Source: Acanthosoma haemorrhoidale (Eukaryota; Arthropoda; Insecta; Hemiptera; Acanthosomatidae). Taken from it: a DNA stretch of 64,000 nucleotides. Position 1 is the first letter of the stretch, and every line of letters begins with the position of its first letter. A model generated the notes under the pieces. That model saw nothing but the letters and a program-made list of their open reading frames with translations, was not told the DNA's origin and ran no database searches. The position numbers and the translations under genes are program-made. Positions 1 through 11,200 of the stretch are shown one piece after another. The stretch spans positions 115,947,768-116,011,767 of the forward strand of contig OV884014.1 of NCBI GenBank assembly GCA_930367205.1, given 5' to 3'.

Positions 1-315
1 TTTGGACGACCAGTGTGTTTAGTGTCTCCAACTGATCCAGTCTCCCTAAATTTTTCAATTAATCTCTTCACAGTTGATGAAGTCAAAACACTATTCCGAC
101 CATATTTTGAATGGAATTTTCGAACTGCGGCCGCCAAACTTTCAATATTTTTGAGATAATGTTCAACAATAAAGACACGTTGTTCTATCGTGTAACGCTC
201 CATTTTTACTAACCTTAAACTGCCAGCAGTCAAATTGTTTTTTTTTTAGGGTTGCCAGCACTTTACTGCACAAATGGCGGCAAATTCAAATCTTGCGTTA
301 ATTCTGGGACACTCT
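1..315 (-). mobile_element. M1 mariner/Tc1-like element, 5' part, cut by window edge
   Basis: Read on the minus strand, this is the start of the same element found complete at 34725-35586: terminal repeat (CTTGCGTTAATTCTGGGACA region at 291-315), then the start of a transposase with a helix-turn-helix N-terminus and the GRPKTSRSN-like stretch near position 1. The rest lies left of the window. The copy differs from its relatives by point changes. Family assignment rests on near identity to the three other M1 copies here. Confidence 0.85.
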
Positions 316-2543
316 TTAGTTAAATAATAATATGAAAAAACTCAAGGTGAGAATATATTTTCTTACATTCTTTCCCAACTTTTTACTATCTTTACTTAGT
401 TCATAATGGACGTAGACAAAATGTAGGTATTAAAATGAATTATTTGAATAATTTAAAACAAAATGGTTAGCCACCTGCACCACTGATCTAATATATACGT
501 AAAAAAAATAAAAATATCCAGAACAAGAAATAATATATAATAATAATAAATAGAAAGAACAATTAAGTGAAGAAACAATATCCAGAGATATCTGTTTAGA
601 AATAGCTAATGTTTTTTTTAATCTAAAACACCTTATTTTATTTTATTTCATAACATCATCTTACTGAAAATATCCTTTTCCGCAAATAGAAAAAAAAATG
701 AACAGCTTTATAATAAAGATATAAGATTTATATTACTGGCTTCCAAAAATTAATTTTTGTAAATATCATTAAATAGTGCCTCTTAAACCTTTAAACAAAA
801 AAATAAAATCTTAAATAGCTTATAAGCAGTGATATAAGAATTTTTTAACGTTCCAGGGAATAGCTGTCCCTGTTAATAGATACATGTTTCACATTTAATT
901 TGTTTTTTTTTACATACCTCCCGATAATACATCACAAAACCAAAACACTCAGGAATGTTGTTGAATATAACTTACGATTTTCTTATTGGATCGTAGAATC
1001 GGAATTAGACGTACGAATCGCTTCATTCCTGTAAAGTCGAGCCTCTCCCTTAGGGTTGGACAACAATAGTTGTAACTAGGTGTTTCTGACTATTCCAAAT
1101 CTATTTTAATTCGTAAAAATTTTAAACACGTGCGTTGTTATAAAGTATGTACTTACCAGAATGGTAGTGCTCGGTAGAAACATACTTGGAAGAAATGTTG
1201 AGATCTTTTTCGAAAATAGAAAAACCTTTTTTTAGTTTAAGTGGGCCGACTATGAAGCGGTGCCGGAATCAACTGAGCGGATGGTGCTCTACGTTGAGAG
1301 ATATTGGTAATCTATATTAATCTGTCACTGGAACCTTATCTTGACACTATTCCAGAGAAGAGATCCGCTTCATCCGAAGCTGGAACATAAACACCGATAT
1401 CTGGAAAATAATACTACTAAGCAGAATTTTGAATACCACATTTATTCCTACGTTTTTTTCCCCCCTAAAGTTTCACTATCAACATTTCTTTTTGTTATTG
1501 TACAGAACTGTCTTCGCTGGGAAGACAACTAGGACAATTACGAGGGGCATTTCTCCTGTTGGTCCACGGATGAGGGGGGGGGGGTACTAAAGGGACCAGA
1601 AGAAATCCTTAGAGGAAGATAAAGGCGACGAGACAAGTAAAAACCAGACTGTGCTCGGTGACCCCTCAATGTGAAATTAAAAAAATGGGGGTATACCTCC
1701 CTCCTTGAAATTTATGAAAAAACGTTTTTTTTAAACCCACCAGCATAAGGTTTTATTAACCCTCCTAATGTCCCCTGTATTGCAGAAGAAACACCACGCG
1801 CATTGAAGGACAAAACTTTTGTATTTACTTGTAAAGATTTGTGAATTAGAAAGATAAATAATATGAATCTCAACCAATAGATGTCATCACTTCCGGGATA
1901 ATTAAATCACTAATAAAATGAAAAATAGTTTGAAAACAGATTTTTATCCAAAAAAATAACGCAAAATTGTATGAGTGTATAGATTTTTCTTAAAAAAAAA
2001 AAAAACTTTTTGGTTTTGACGTTAATACGTAGACACGTAAGAGTGGGCATCCATCCCTGGGTCACGCGTGTTCACTGGGGGTGTAAACTGATGGGTTTCA
2101 GGATTTAAAAATAACACAGAATTGTTTTCATGTGACCTTACAAAGAGCTGGTGCAAGGACCCACCAAAAGGGGTTTTGGTAACCTTTCTCAAAAGTCCCT
2201 TCTATATATAATGGTCACGTTTCAAAAAGTCTTTCTTTCACAAGATAAAAATTGTTTTTAAAAGCATACAGTAAAATAACAGCAAAAACAAGGTTATTTC
2301 AAAAACTTGGTTTGAGAGCTGCCCCTTCTTCGACTTTTCAGGGTTAAAGAGGGAATATTGACAATTTAGGGTGTAATGCAAAGGGGGTAAGTCAATAGGA
2401 CTGACAATATTATTTATCCCAAATACTACTTCTCAAGTAAGTGTCTTTAAGTGGAAATGAAAAATTCTATCTCGGCAAAAATTAAACACTATTTTTCACT
2501 CTGAAGATCTTAAATTGTAAATAAAATACTCTATATAATTAGC
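316..2543. other. AT-rich intergenic or intronic DNA, no gene seen
   Basis: No open frame longer than about 63 codons and no recognisable protein. It contains poly-A/T runs and an 11-base G run at 1574-1584. Nothing else is supported. Confidence 0.6.
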
Positions 2544-2954
2544 TTTACTGTGATAAAATTACAATCTGCCTCATTGGGCAATAAGTAATTGTGATAAATG
2601 TTTTTATTCATACCATATTTACAGTTTTCATTCACTCACTCATTCATGCAATATTTACAAACAGCCCAGAGACCTCCCAAATCCACATGGTTGTCACATC
2701 CTCGCATGCGAAAGAGGAAGTGGAGTCTTGGGAAGTCCCCCACGCTTCTCCATCAGCCATGCCACTGGATAACAGCCAATGGAGGTTGACCAAGAGCGCG
2801 AGAGCCACATACGCTCAGGACATGATTGGAGAAACTGGCCATTGCCAGGACTCTCGCTGTTAGGCATTTATAGCAGGTCACGAGGCCACTGCCGTTTTAG
2901 TCTCCAAGGAGGATTATAGGGATGAGTGGTGCAGTGCAATGACTGTGCTAGGGG
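2544..2954 (-). mobile_element. J1 jockey-like LINE, 3' end
   Basis: A 5'-truncated minus-strand copy of the J1 retrotransposon: the last codons of ORF2 (ending in a KRQWPRDLL-like tail near 2885-2930) and its 3' UTR, which ends at the family's constant 3' terminus near 2544 (plus-strand reading TTTACTGTGATAAAATTAC). The ORF2 end can be recognised from the longer J1 copies at 47738-48148 and 59995-60345. Confidence 0.8.
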
Positions 2955-3347
2955 AAAATAAAATACCATTTAAGAATAATGCATTAGAGTGCCAGTCTGC
3001 TGTAAAGTACCTTTGGGTTTTATCTAGACTCACTTTCAGACCCCATATATCAATAGAAATTCTAAGCTTAATAACTATACTAAACTTGATTTGTTTTTAG
3101 ATGATTCTTACTGGAAGTTTCATACAGGGTCATTTTGTCCAGATATAAGGGTAAGGGACAATCACAAAAGCGAGTCATCATAGTTCATTCAGTGCTAGAG
3201 TATTCCCCAAGCCTCAAAGATTGTGACAATATTGCAAAAAAATAAGGGAATTTAGAATGCAAAAATGGAAATCGGAATTAAAAAAGAGGAGTCGACCTAG
3301 AATGAACTGTTCCAAACTTGGCGTCAGAGGGTGGCGTGCCATAGTGC

Positions 3348-3440
3348 CTTTCACCGTTTGTGCCGAATATTTACAGAGCACACCTATATTGCCTATTTGA
3401 TTAATATAAATTAATTTTATTAAAAAAATGTATGTAATAA
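3348..3440. repeat. Dispersed direct repeat, copy 1
   Basis: About 93 bp, matched by 4831-4920 in the same orientation with roughly 85-90% identity by eye. It shares the stretch ACCTATATTGCCTATTTG. No coding capacity; element type unknown. Confidence 0.7.
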
Positions 3441-4830
3441 TTTTGTTAAGGTCATAAGTTGTTACCGAAAATAGATCCATCATGAATATGAATCACCCTA
3501 AACCAATTTCTTTAAGACATTTATGTTTATTTCACTTCCTTATTTAACTCTTTATTGGGCATTGCTTATTTATAGAAATTATTTTCTTTTTTTAAAGAAA
3601 ATTTTCAGTGAACCATTCTTAGGCAAATCACATATTATGATTCAATAATATAATATAATGATGATAACAGAATAATCATAAAAAAAAACAGTGAGTAGCT
3701 AGAAACAAAAACTAAAAAGCAAAGAGAAACTAACACAGTTGTAATAAACTAATATCTTTGTTTTTTTTTTAATTTAAGATCAATAAAATGTTAATAAGCT
3801 TTATTCATTTACAACGTCGTAAAGTTTAATTACATGCATATTCTGCCATAGAAAACCAAAATGCTCTTCTCTAACCGAGCCACATTAACAAACGTCTTGA
3901 TCGTCCTTCCTTCAATTGGTCTTAACAGGATAATATGCTGGGCAGTTATTTTTAATCATGCTATCAATATCCTATTGTGCTGTTTAATACTAATTATTAT
4001 TTCAAATTATCCATCATGCATTGAATCTCATCAGGTGTTTCTGTTTGTTACAGCACTCGATAATGATTTTGCAGTTCAATTGAAAACATTCCTTTCCCCA
4101 ATCAAATTTTATAGATTCAAAGTTATCGATTCATTAAATAATTAAGCCAAAACCACCACTTAACATATAACATGTACTTAGAGTCTGCATGATTTTTTTT
4201 TTTTTAAATAATTAGTTTCCTTCGCATACAGGGTTGTCTTCAACCAATTTCTCTGAAGATTCACATCTGAAAAAGCCCCTGTAATGATAGGAAAATACAT
4301 ACAAAAGAAACAGGACGCTTCTGGAGAAAAAAGTCATGAAGACGATAACTAGAAGACATCCCAGTGACAGAATTTTATTAAATACACATAACATATAATT
4401 TAGTTTTATTCCTAAGTTATTGTGGGTATTAATTATTTAATTGGGTCTTTGAGTTTTATTTGCTTCTGTTATTAGCCCTTATGTAACAAGCGAGTTCAAT
4501 AGACTTATGTACCCTTCAGCCAGGGTTATCTGTTGTCAGCTCTCCCTTTGTCAGTCTAAGGGTTTATTGTTTGTTATATTCATCTAATTTAAAATTTATA
4601 TAAAATATTTTCATGATCCATCTTATTTTATATTTATTCTCTTGTTTAGAAATTGAATCTATCCTTTGACAATCTTTAGTGTAGTATATTTCATACCATT
4701 CTAAGGGGGTAAATAAAGCAATTAATTAAATTTAAAAATTATTATTTTTTTAAATATAAATTTAAAATTGTGACGTGCAATAAACAGAGAATACTTCTTG
4801 AAACAGATAATACAGGTTCTTGAGCATTAA

Positions 4831-4920
4831 CTTTCACCGCCCGTGCCAAATATTTAAAGAGCATACCTATATTGCCTATTTGCTTGATATAAATTAATTT
4901 TTTTTAAATGTATGTAATAA
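4831..4920. repeat. Dispersed direct repeat, copy 2
   Basis: Second copy of the repeat at 3348-3440, about 1.48 kb away in the same orientation. Both copies end in a TGTATGTAATAA-like stretch. Confidence 0.7.
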
Positions 4921-5024
4921 CCATATTTTATTTATATGGAAATAATTGTTTTATTTGAGGTTGATATTCACAAGTACTCCAACAAAGGAGGGACAAAATT
5001 TCAGTTATATTAAAATGAGGAACA

Positions 5025-5123
5025 TACACAGGCGGTCTGAAAAGTTTCCGACCTCAACATGAAGATGATAATAAAATAAATAAAAGCTTTGTTAGGTCGG
5101 AAACTTTTCAGGCCGCCCTCGTA
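5025..5123. mobile_element. 99-bp palindromic MITE, copy 1
   Basis: A miniature inverted-repeat element. The inverted ends are built on CTGAAAAGTTTCCGACCT (5037-5054) and its reverse complement (5094-5111). The element is bounded by TA on both sides (5025-5026, 5122-5123), the target choice of mariner/Tc1 elements. A second copy at 42483-42584 is identical over the 78-bp core (5037-5114). It has no coding capacity and would fold into a hairpin. Confidence 0.85.
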
Positions 5124-5616
5124 ATGTATTTATGCATTATGTATACGACAAACATCTATTAGAAAACATTTTATTTTTCTATGCATCAGACTAATAACGA
5201 AATGTAAGTTGGATTAGTAATTTAGAAATTATTTATATATAACAAAATAAGAGACGATGAATTAATAATTTATACATTACTAGAAAAATATTGCATGCTA
5301 CTTATTTTCCATTTCCTTTTATGTTTTCATAAAGCAAAAGATACAACTGGTTGTCATGGATAAATACCCCAGTGTAAGTAGCTCCGTACTAATAATTTAG
5401 AAAAGTTATTATGTAAAGGATTGCTGAAAACTATTTATAAATTCTAAACTAAATTATCTATTTATCAAGCAACCTCATCCCGTGAAACTTTCATTTTATT
5501 CTTCTGAAGGAAAAATTTGGTAAAACCAAATAAATGCAAGGGACTAACATCTTGATGAATAAATAATGCTACATTTTATATAACAGAGAAATAAATTTTA
5601 ATAAAAAATAATAAAT
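5124..5616. other. AT-rich DNA downstream of the 5696-6964 gene
   Basis: No coding signal. It lies past the candidate polyadenylation signal of the minus-strand gene at 5696-6964. Confidence 0.5.
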
Positions 5617-5622
5617 TTTATT
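5617..5622 (-). terminator. Candidate polyadenylation signal AATAAA
   Basis: AATAAA on the minus strand, about 75 nt after the stop codon of the 422-codon frame. The position suits a short 3' UTR, but AATAAA is common by chance in DNA this AT-rich. Confidence 0.4.
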
Positions 5623-5695
5623 CATGTTTAAGACCGAGTACAGAGATAAGTTACTTATTTAAAAATTGTATCACAGATTAGATATGCATATTAGC

Positions 5696-6964
5696 TCAAA
5701 CCTCACTAATTGATGACATAAGCTTGTGAAGTTTTGACCGGAGCTCCACTTTCACTAAGTCACTTTTTAGTTCATTTTTGAAAATGGTCATGAATTGATT
5801 TCTTCGCAAACTTGAGGGGACGGAATCTTTTGGTTTGACTATTGTAGGAGCCTTATCCTGAAGATTCTTTTGTGGCATTGCGGATTTATTTATGCCACCA
5901 TTAAAGCCTGTTTTATTGAACGGAGGGAAGGTCCCGCTCTGGTGTTCATTTGGCTGGCCCGTTGTCGACTCCTCGAGATATTTATTTGATAAATAAGTAA
6001 GCTGCTTTGTTGTTGTATCAGTGTCGTCAGTATTTAATTTTGACACTTCTTCGGTTCCTGGTGACAACTGGTTCCCTATTTTAAATCTGGATAACTGCTT
6101 TTTATGTTTTAATTCTTGATCTTCATTAGAATTATTGTCATATTTTCTCAAATATTTGCCCGTTATCCTTTTAATTTTTTCCAATTCTTTATTTATATTT
6201 ATTTCATTTTCTGTAAAAGGCCATCTTTTAACCTTTGTATTGGGTAGATAGGTTAGTTTCTTTGGCGCTCTTTTAACAACTTCAATAGAATCCCCACTAG
6301 GCTTGCCAGGTAAAGTGTTACTACTATCACAATTGTTTAAATTTGTATTACAATTAATTTCTATGATTGAAGAAAAGACCTTTTCAAAATGATTTTTGCC
6401 AATTTTTTTTATAATTTCCGATTTAACCGATTCAAGAATTGATCTATCTTCGTTATATTTTATAGAAAATATATCCATGACTGGAAATATATTTGGTACT
6501 TTTAAACTTAAAACCATATTTTTTCTAATGTGGGCTATTTCAGTCAACTTTTGCGTTGCTTTTATCATCATACAAACTTCTGTTCGCTTCATATTTTCAT
6601 CATTTAAAATCCCTGAATTGTAAATATCATTTATGCAATCAATGTACTGTCTCTCTGATAAACAGGATTTAATTACAGATAAGTCATGGCTTAGATTTAC
6701 TAATTTTTCAACCTCAAATTTATCCAGCACCTCTATAACAACTTCTATGATTTTCACAATGGTAATATTAACTGCCAAATGAATTTTACAAGGTCTCAGT
6801 TTCCCTATTTTTTCCTTATTTTCATGATACCAGCATTTACAGTGGAGGTCATCATCAGCAGAATTATGAACAAAGTAGTTTGGTAAAATAAAAGAGTAAT
6901 TTGTAAATTCTTTTATTTTAAGATTATCTTCATATCTGTAAAAATGCGAATGAAGTATGAACAA
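5696..6964 (-). CDS. Uncharacterised insect protein, likely terminal exon; paralogue of 7648-8268
   Basis: This is the longest intact frame in the window (422 codons) and I do not recognise its family. The frame opens at a TTG, not an ATG, so it is probably an exon. Two acceptor-like sites precede it on the minus strand: ATACAG ending at 6965 and TTTTTACAG ending at 6936. The second is conserved in the paralogue and would make the exon 6935-5696. Seen in the protein: a helical N-terminal part (residues 15-205) with Cys42-x-Cys44 (CKCW), HLAVN (62-66), SHDL (92-95), RTEVC (127-131) and AHIRKN (144-149); then a long polar Lys/Ser/Thr-rich region, probably disordered, holding a repeated LTYLPN/LTYLSN motif (237-242, 322-327); and a charged C-terminal helix (390-420). 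No signal peptide or membrane segment. An open frame of this length amid decayed DNA, with a diverged paralogue keeping the same motifs, argues for selection. Function unknown. Confidence 0.6.
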   Translation of the reverse strand: MFILHSHFYRYEDNLKIKEFTNYSFILPNYFVHNSADDDLHCKCWYHENKEKIGKLRPCKIHLAVNITIVKIIEVVIEVLDKFEVEKLVNLSHDLSVIKSCLSERQYIDCINDIYNSGILNDENMKRTEVCMMIKATQKLTEIAHIRKNMVLSLKVPNIFPVMDIFSIKYNEDRSILESVKSEIIKKIGKNHFEKVFSSIIEINCNTNLNNCDSSNTLPGKPSGDSIEVVKRAPKKLTYLPNTKVKRWPFTENEININKELEKIKRITGKYLRKYDNNSNEDQELKHKKQLSRFKIGNQLSPGTEEVSKLNTDDTDTTTKQLTYLSNKYLEESTTGQPNEHQSGTFPPFNKTGFNGGINKSAMPQKNLQDKAPTIVKPKDSVPSSLRRNQFMTIFKNELKSDLVKVELRSKLHKLMSSISEV

Positions 6965-6986
6965 CTGTATCTACACAAATCCATCT

Positions 6987-7153
6987 AAGTATTTTAAAAG
7001 TTGCATAAACACATAATAACTTACAGTATTCTTAATGAGTTTCTATGAACGTTAAGTTACATATATCCTGTTACTATTATTTATGACTTAATCCTTTAAA
7101 TGCTCAAAGCCGCAATAGTGTTTCGTAGTGAACCAGCCTAATCACTGCTCAAT
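6987..7153. repeat. Direct repeat flanking the paralogous exons, copy 1
   Basis: About 167 bp lying just 5' of the 5696-6964 exon. It is nearly identical to 7432-7587, sharing long runs such as CCTTTAAATGCTCAAAGCCG, with a few small indels. This indicates a recent duplication. No coding potential. Confidence 0.9.
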
Positions 7154-7431
7154 GAAAAGGTTAAAAGACAATTTTTTTAAAATATTATTTTGTATTCATT
7201 TATAACTGTCTTTTAAAAAATATCCACATGTATTACATTTTCACAAGAACCTAAATTTTCGAACAAGTTATAATGTGTAATAATAATTTTGCTTTAACTG
7301 ATAGTAAAAAGAATATTTGTATCGTTTTCACAGGTGTAATTATCGTATATTGTTTAATTTTAAATTATATCTAAGAGATAAGAGTTGCTGAATAAACAAT
7401 TTATGCTTTACTATATGAAGCAAAAATAAAA

Positions 7432-7587
7432 AAGTATTTTAAAAGTTGCATAAACTCACAGTATTCTTAATGAGTTTCTACGAACGTTGTTACATATATC
7501 CTGTTACTATTGACTTCATGACTTAATCCTTTAAATGCTCAAAGCCGCAATAGTGTTTCGTAGTGAACCAGCCTAATCACTGCTCAA
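7432..7587. repeat. Direct repeat flanking the paralogous exons, copy 2
   Basis: Same orientation as 6987-7153 and offset by about 440 bp. It lies just 3' (on the minus strand) of the 7648-8268 exon. Confidence 0.9.
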
Positions 7588-7647
7588 TTTGTTCTTAGTA
7601 TTATCAGCAGTTCAAATTTCATTATAAGTGGGCATGTTTTTTTAAAT

Positions 7648-8268
7648 TTAAGCTTTTCCCCAGCAGGGCTTGTCAATTTTATAATGCTGTAATTCAATTG
7701 AACAGAGTACATATATGGTATTTCGGTAATTTTCAACAACAAACTTTATATTTTCACCCAAGAAAGAAAAAAATTGAGAAATTTTCTTAGCAGAAAAACG
7801 ACTTGGCAGTTGCATTGTGAAAACCATATTCTTCTTGATATGAGCGACTAAAGAAACTAGCCTTGGCGTAGCTATGATAATTGTGCACTCCTCAGTTCTC
7901 AATTTGTTTCGGTTGTGGAAAAGACCAGCCTCTCTTACCAAATTAATATAAGTTTTGTAATACTCATTTTTCAGTAATGACTGGATAAAATACAAATCAT
8001 GGCTCATCACAAGTTTTTTAAGATTATAACGGCCTAAATTACAAAGTGATTCTATCACGGTTAACAATGCACCGGCTACGGACACGTTCACAGCCAGATG
8101 AGTGTTATATGAACGTAATATTCCAACTTTTAATTTGTTTTCATCCTCACAACACGGACAGTATAAATTAGCTTGATAACTTTTATGCAAAAAACAGTTG
8201 GGAAGGAAAAAAGTGTAGCTGGTAAATTCATTTATTTTCTTTGAAAAGTCACCTCTGTAAATATATTT
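7648..8268 (-). CDS. Diverged paralogue of the 5696-6964 protein, C-terminally shortened
   Basis: The open frame runs from 8268 after an ATACAG acceptor-like site, or from 8254 after a TTTACAG site that aligns with the acceptor of its neighbour. No ATG opens it. It aligns along its length with residues 7-220 of the neighbour: NEFTSYTFFLPN against KEFTNYSFILPN, then HLAVN, SHDL, a LRTEEC/RTEVC motif and AHIKKN. Cysteines near the N-terminus (CPCCED) line up with CKCWYHE. It stops after about 207 codons at a CWGKA end and lacks the whole Lys/Ser-rich tail, so it is either a short paralogue, one exon of a longer transcript, or a truncated pseudogene. The N-terminal part has no frameshift. Both copies lie on the same strand, 0.7 kb apart, as expected for tandem duplication. 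Confidence 0.5.
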   Translation of the reverse strand, partial: KYIYRGDFSKKINEFTSYTFFLPNCFLHKSYQANLYCPCCEDENKLKVGILRSYNTHLAVNVSVAGALLTVIESLCNLGRYNLKKLVMSHDLYFIQSLLKNEYYKTYINLVREAGLFHNRNKLRTEECTIIIATPRLVSLVAHIKKNMVFTMQLPSRFSAKKISQFFSFLGENIKFVVENYRNTIYVLCSIELQHYKIDKPCWGKA

Positions 8269-8269
8269 C

Positions 8270-11200
8270 TGTATGTAATTACTAATATAAAATATAATTT
8301 TATGTTATATAGCTAAGTATGTAATTCATAATGTATTAAAATTAGAAACATATAGCAACATACGTATGGCAACTTGCTGAAAAATTCCCAAAATAATGTA
8401 TCTGGAAAATTTACTTTTTCATTGTACCTTTCAACAATAATTTTGTATTAACAAAAGATCAAATAAAGGTATATCAAGCAGATTTTTATAAATTTCAAAG
8501 ATTTTTTTTTGTAATTGATTTCTAGAAGAATTAGACCTATATATTCTAAAGAAATTTGTTCAAGAAATACATAAGCATCTTGGTTCATAACAGCTGTGTG
8601 TTGTCGTAACTAAGGTCAAAGATATGTTACGTTACCTTATAACAACCAAAATCCTGCCTACATAGCTGTTAGTATTCAGATATTATAGAGAAAATATGAA
8701 TTATCTATTACTACAATTAGGATAATGGGATGTCACTTAGTCCTTTGTAGGAACAGAAATTATCAAATTACCACTCCTGCGCCCTTTCCATTCCAAACTA
8801 TACGAGTTGACTACACATACATAACCGACTCCGGTGAAAATTCAAAACCGCTGAAATCATAACTGTTATTAATTCACATAACTGCTTGTAGTACTATTAT
8901 ACTATACAAAGTAGTACCCTTAGGGTGAAAAGATATTCGGAAGCTGGAGACCCAGAACTGTGGTAAAAGATCGTAAGAAAACTTGCATGCTTCAAACAAT
9001 TTAATATCTTAAATATTAACTATAAAAAAAAATGTTTACATGAAAGGATCTTATTTTTTATGATTATACTAACATGATCAAATTTTTTTTCTTAAATTAT
9101 ATAAAAAGGAATTAATTATTCCTATTTTACCACAAAACAAAACCTTGTGTTGTTCACATAATGTTGTTTGCTCTTGGATTGTTTATGTCGAGCCCTACTT
9201 CGCTTAAGGAGACCTATTCCTCTTTTATCAAAAGAAATATATATAAATTTTCTAGTTATGTTTTAAATAGATATTGAGATGATCTGTGAATTTATTATTA
9301 AAAATTGTTTCATAAGAACGGGAACATACTGAGCCCTTTACATAAACAATAAAGAAATATTCATCAAAGAATTAAAATTTATATGTAATAATGTTTTTTT
9401 TTTTTTTTTAAAACATCGAACCAATGTTTATTGTATACTGAATGGTCTGCCCTCGGGGGATGTTTTACCTGTCGGCTTGTATAATAGTGGCATTGGAATA
9501 AACAAACTATATCAGTATACCACGACAAAAACTAAGATTAAACCTAAAATAATTCTTAAATACATTGGTGATCTATTAGCTCTAAGATTTTTTAAGGACT
9601 AAACAGTTTTCATTCGGATACTGTTAAAAACTTAGAACATATTCAAGCCACATTTGTATCCACTGAACTTGATTAATAAATATAGGAGGGAAGTTAGCTT
9701 ACTTGTAACAAATATGAACCTACTGGAGGTTTTCCCTTGACATCTGCTATTGAAGGTTTTGGATGTTTAGGGACATTATTTAGGGGTATTGTTGATTTTT
9801 CAATAATTTTTTTTAGAAAATTTTTTTTGGTGATTTCTGTGAATTTGGATTTTTGTCATGAATGCAGTGAGTTGTCTAATTTTTGAAAATAAACAATATC
9901 ATTTACTATTTAGGGACAAATTTTCCCTCCCAAATCTATATAACCTCTCAACACTGCTAATTTTTTCATAAGAAGTGAAAAAAAAATGGTGTACATTCCA
10001 TATCTTTTAAATAAAGTTTTCATATACCATAGGTTTGTTAATGGTTTTTTTTTATTGTATTTACAGAGATACTTTTTAATGTTTTATTGATGTACTATTT
10101 TAAAATTTTATTTATTTTTGCAGAAAAGTTACTGATTTGGGATACAACAATAAATGAATCTAAATTTAAAGATACTATCATGCACTAGTACTGATACTAA
10201 TCAAAGATACTAATTAAAGATACTATCATCCACTGGTATGCCATTAAGGTCTTTTTATCGTGTCTTGTTATTCTTTGAAGCTAATTTTTATTATTTATTA
10301 TATTAATTGTTTTTTTTAATGAATGCAAATATAATTGTTTTGGATGTAATTAGTAATTCGAGCATGGCTGTACAGCTATGCAGAAATGTTCATGGTTAAT
10401 GTAATGTCAAGAAAAAAAAAGATTTTTGGAGAGACTTTAAAACTTTTTATAAAGTATAACTAATAAATATTTGTTTCTGGAATCTTAAATTTGCCTTATT
10501 AGTGCTTAATAAATTCAATTTATCAAACAGAAAACTCAAACATATTAAATCAAATTATAATCTAAAAATGAGATATTTGCTCAAAGGTAGTTATTACACA
10601 ATAAGAGATTTTGGTTGAAAAAAAAAATTGTGACATCAAAAAATATAATGTTTTTTTAAAAATAAACTTTACTTATATAATGTAACTGAATTACAAATAA
10701 CATCATAGCATTGCTTGTGTCCATGAAATTGCTAAATACTATACTCAGGTGTAAGTTTGTATAATACCTGTTTTTTTTTTCATCAAAAAACGCAGAATAA
10801 CTAACTTCAAGTTAAGCAAAGATTACTTGCTTGAAAAAATGTCGCTTCAAATGTTTTTTTTTTGCAAACCCTTCGAAATTAAAAAAAAATTCATTCACAC
10901 AACTTGTAACTCTGTAAGAATGGATTTCGATCTGACTTAACAACTTGTTAGTAAAACTCACCTAATTTATTTTTTATCCATGAATATTAATACATGACTG
11001 ACGAGTAGGTATTCTAAACTTAGTGAGTCGGTATCAAAACCAGCGAGATCCACTTTTTAGGAAAACTTGTATTAGGCATGCTATTTATTATTTGGCGGAG
11101 TAAAAATTCAATTTTATGATTTGAATCATGACAACAACGCTTTGGAAAAGTTTTTGATATTGACCCTCTCAAAGTTATCTTCATTTCAGAGTTGGTTTGT

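Larger units (their letters stand above)
2955..5024. other. AT-rich DNA between J1 tail and MITE, no gene supported
   Basis: Apart from the direct repeat pair (3348-3440, 4831-4920) nothing recognisable was seen. A 94-codon hydrophobic open frame at 3861-4145 has no family resemblance or codon signal and is treated as chance. Confidence 0.5.

Noticed and set aside
3861..4145. 94-codon hydrophobic frame
   Set aside because: No recognisable family, AT-driven composition, no context.
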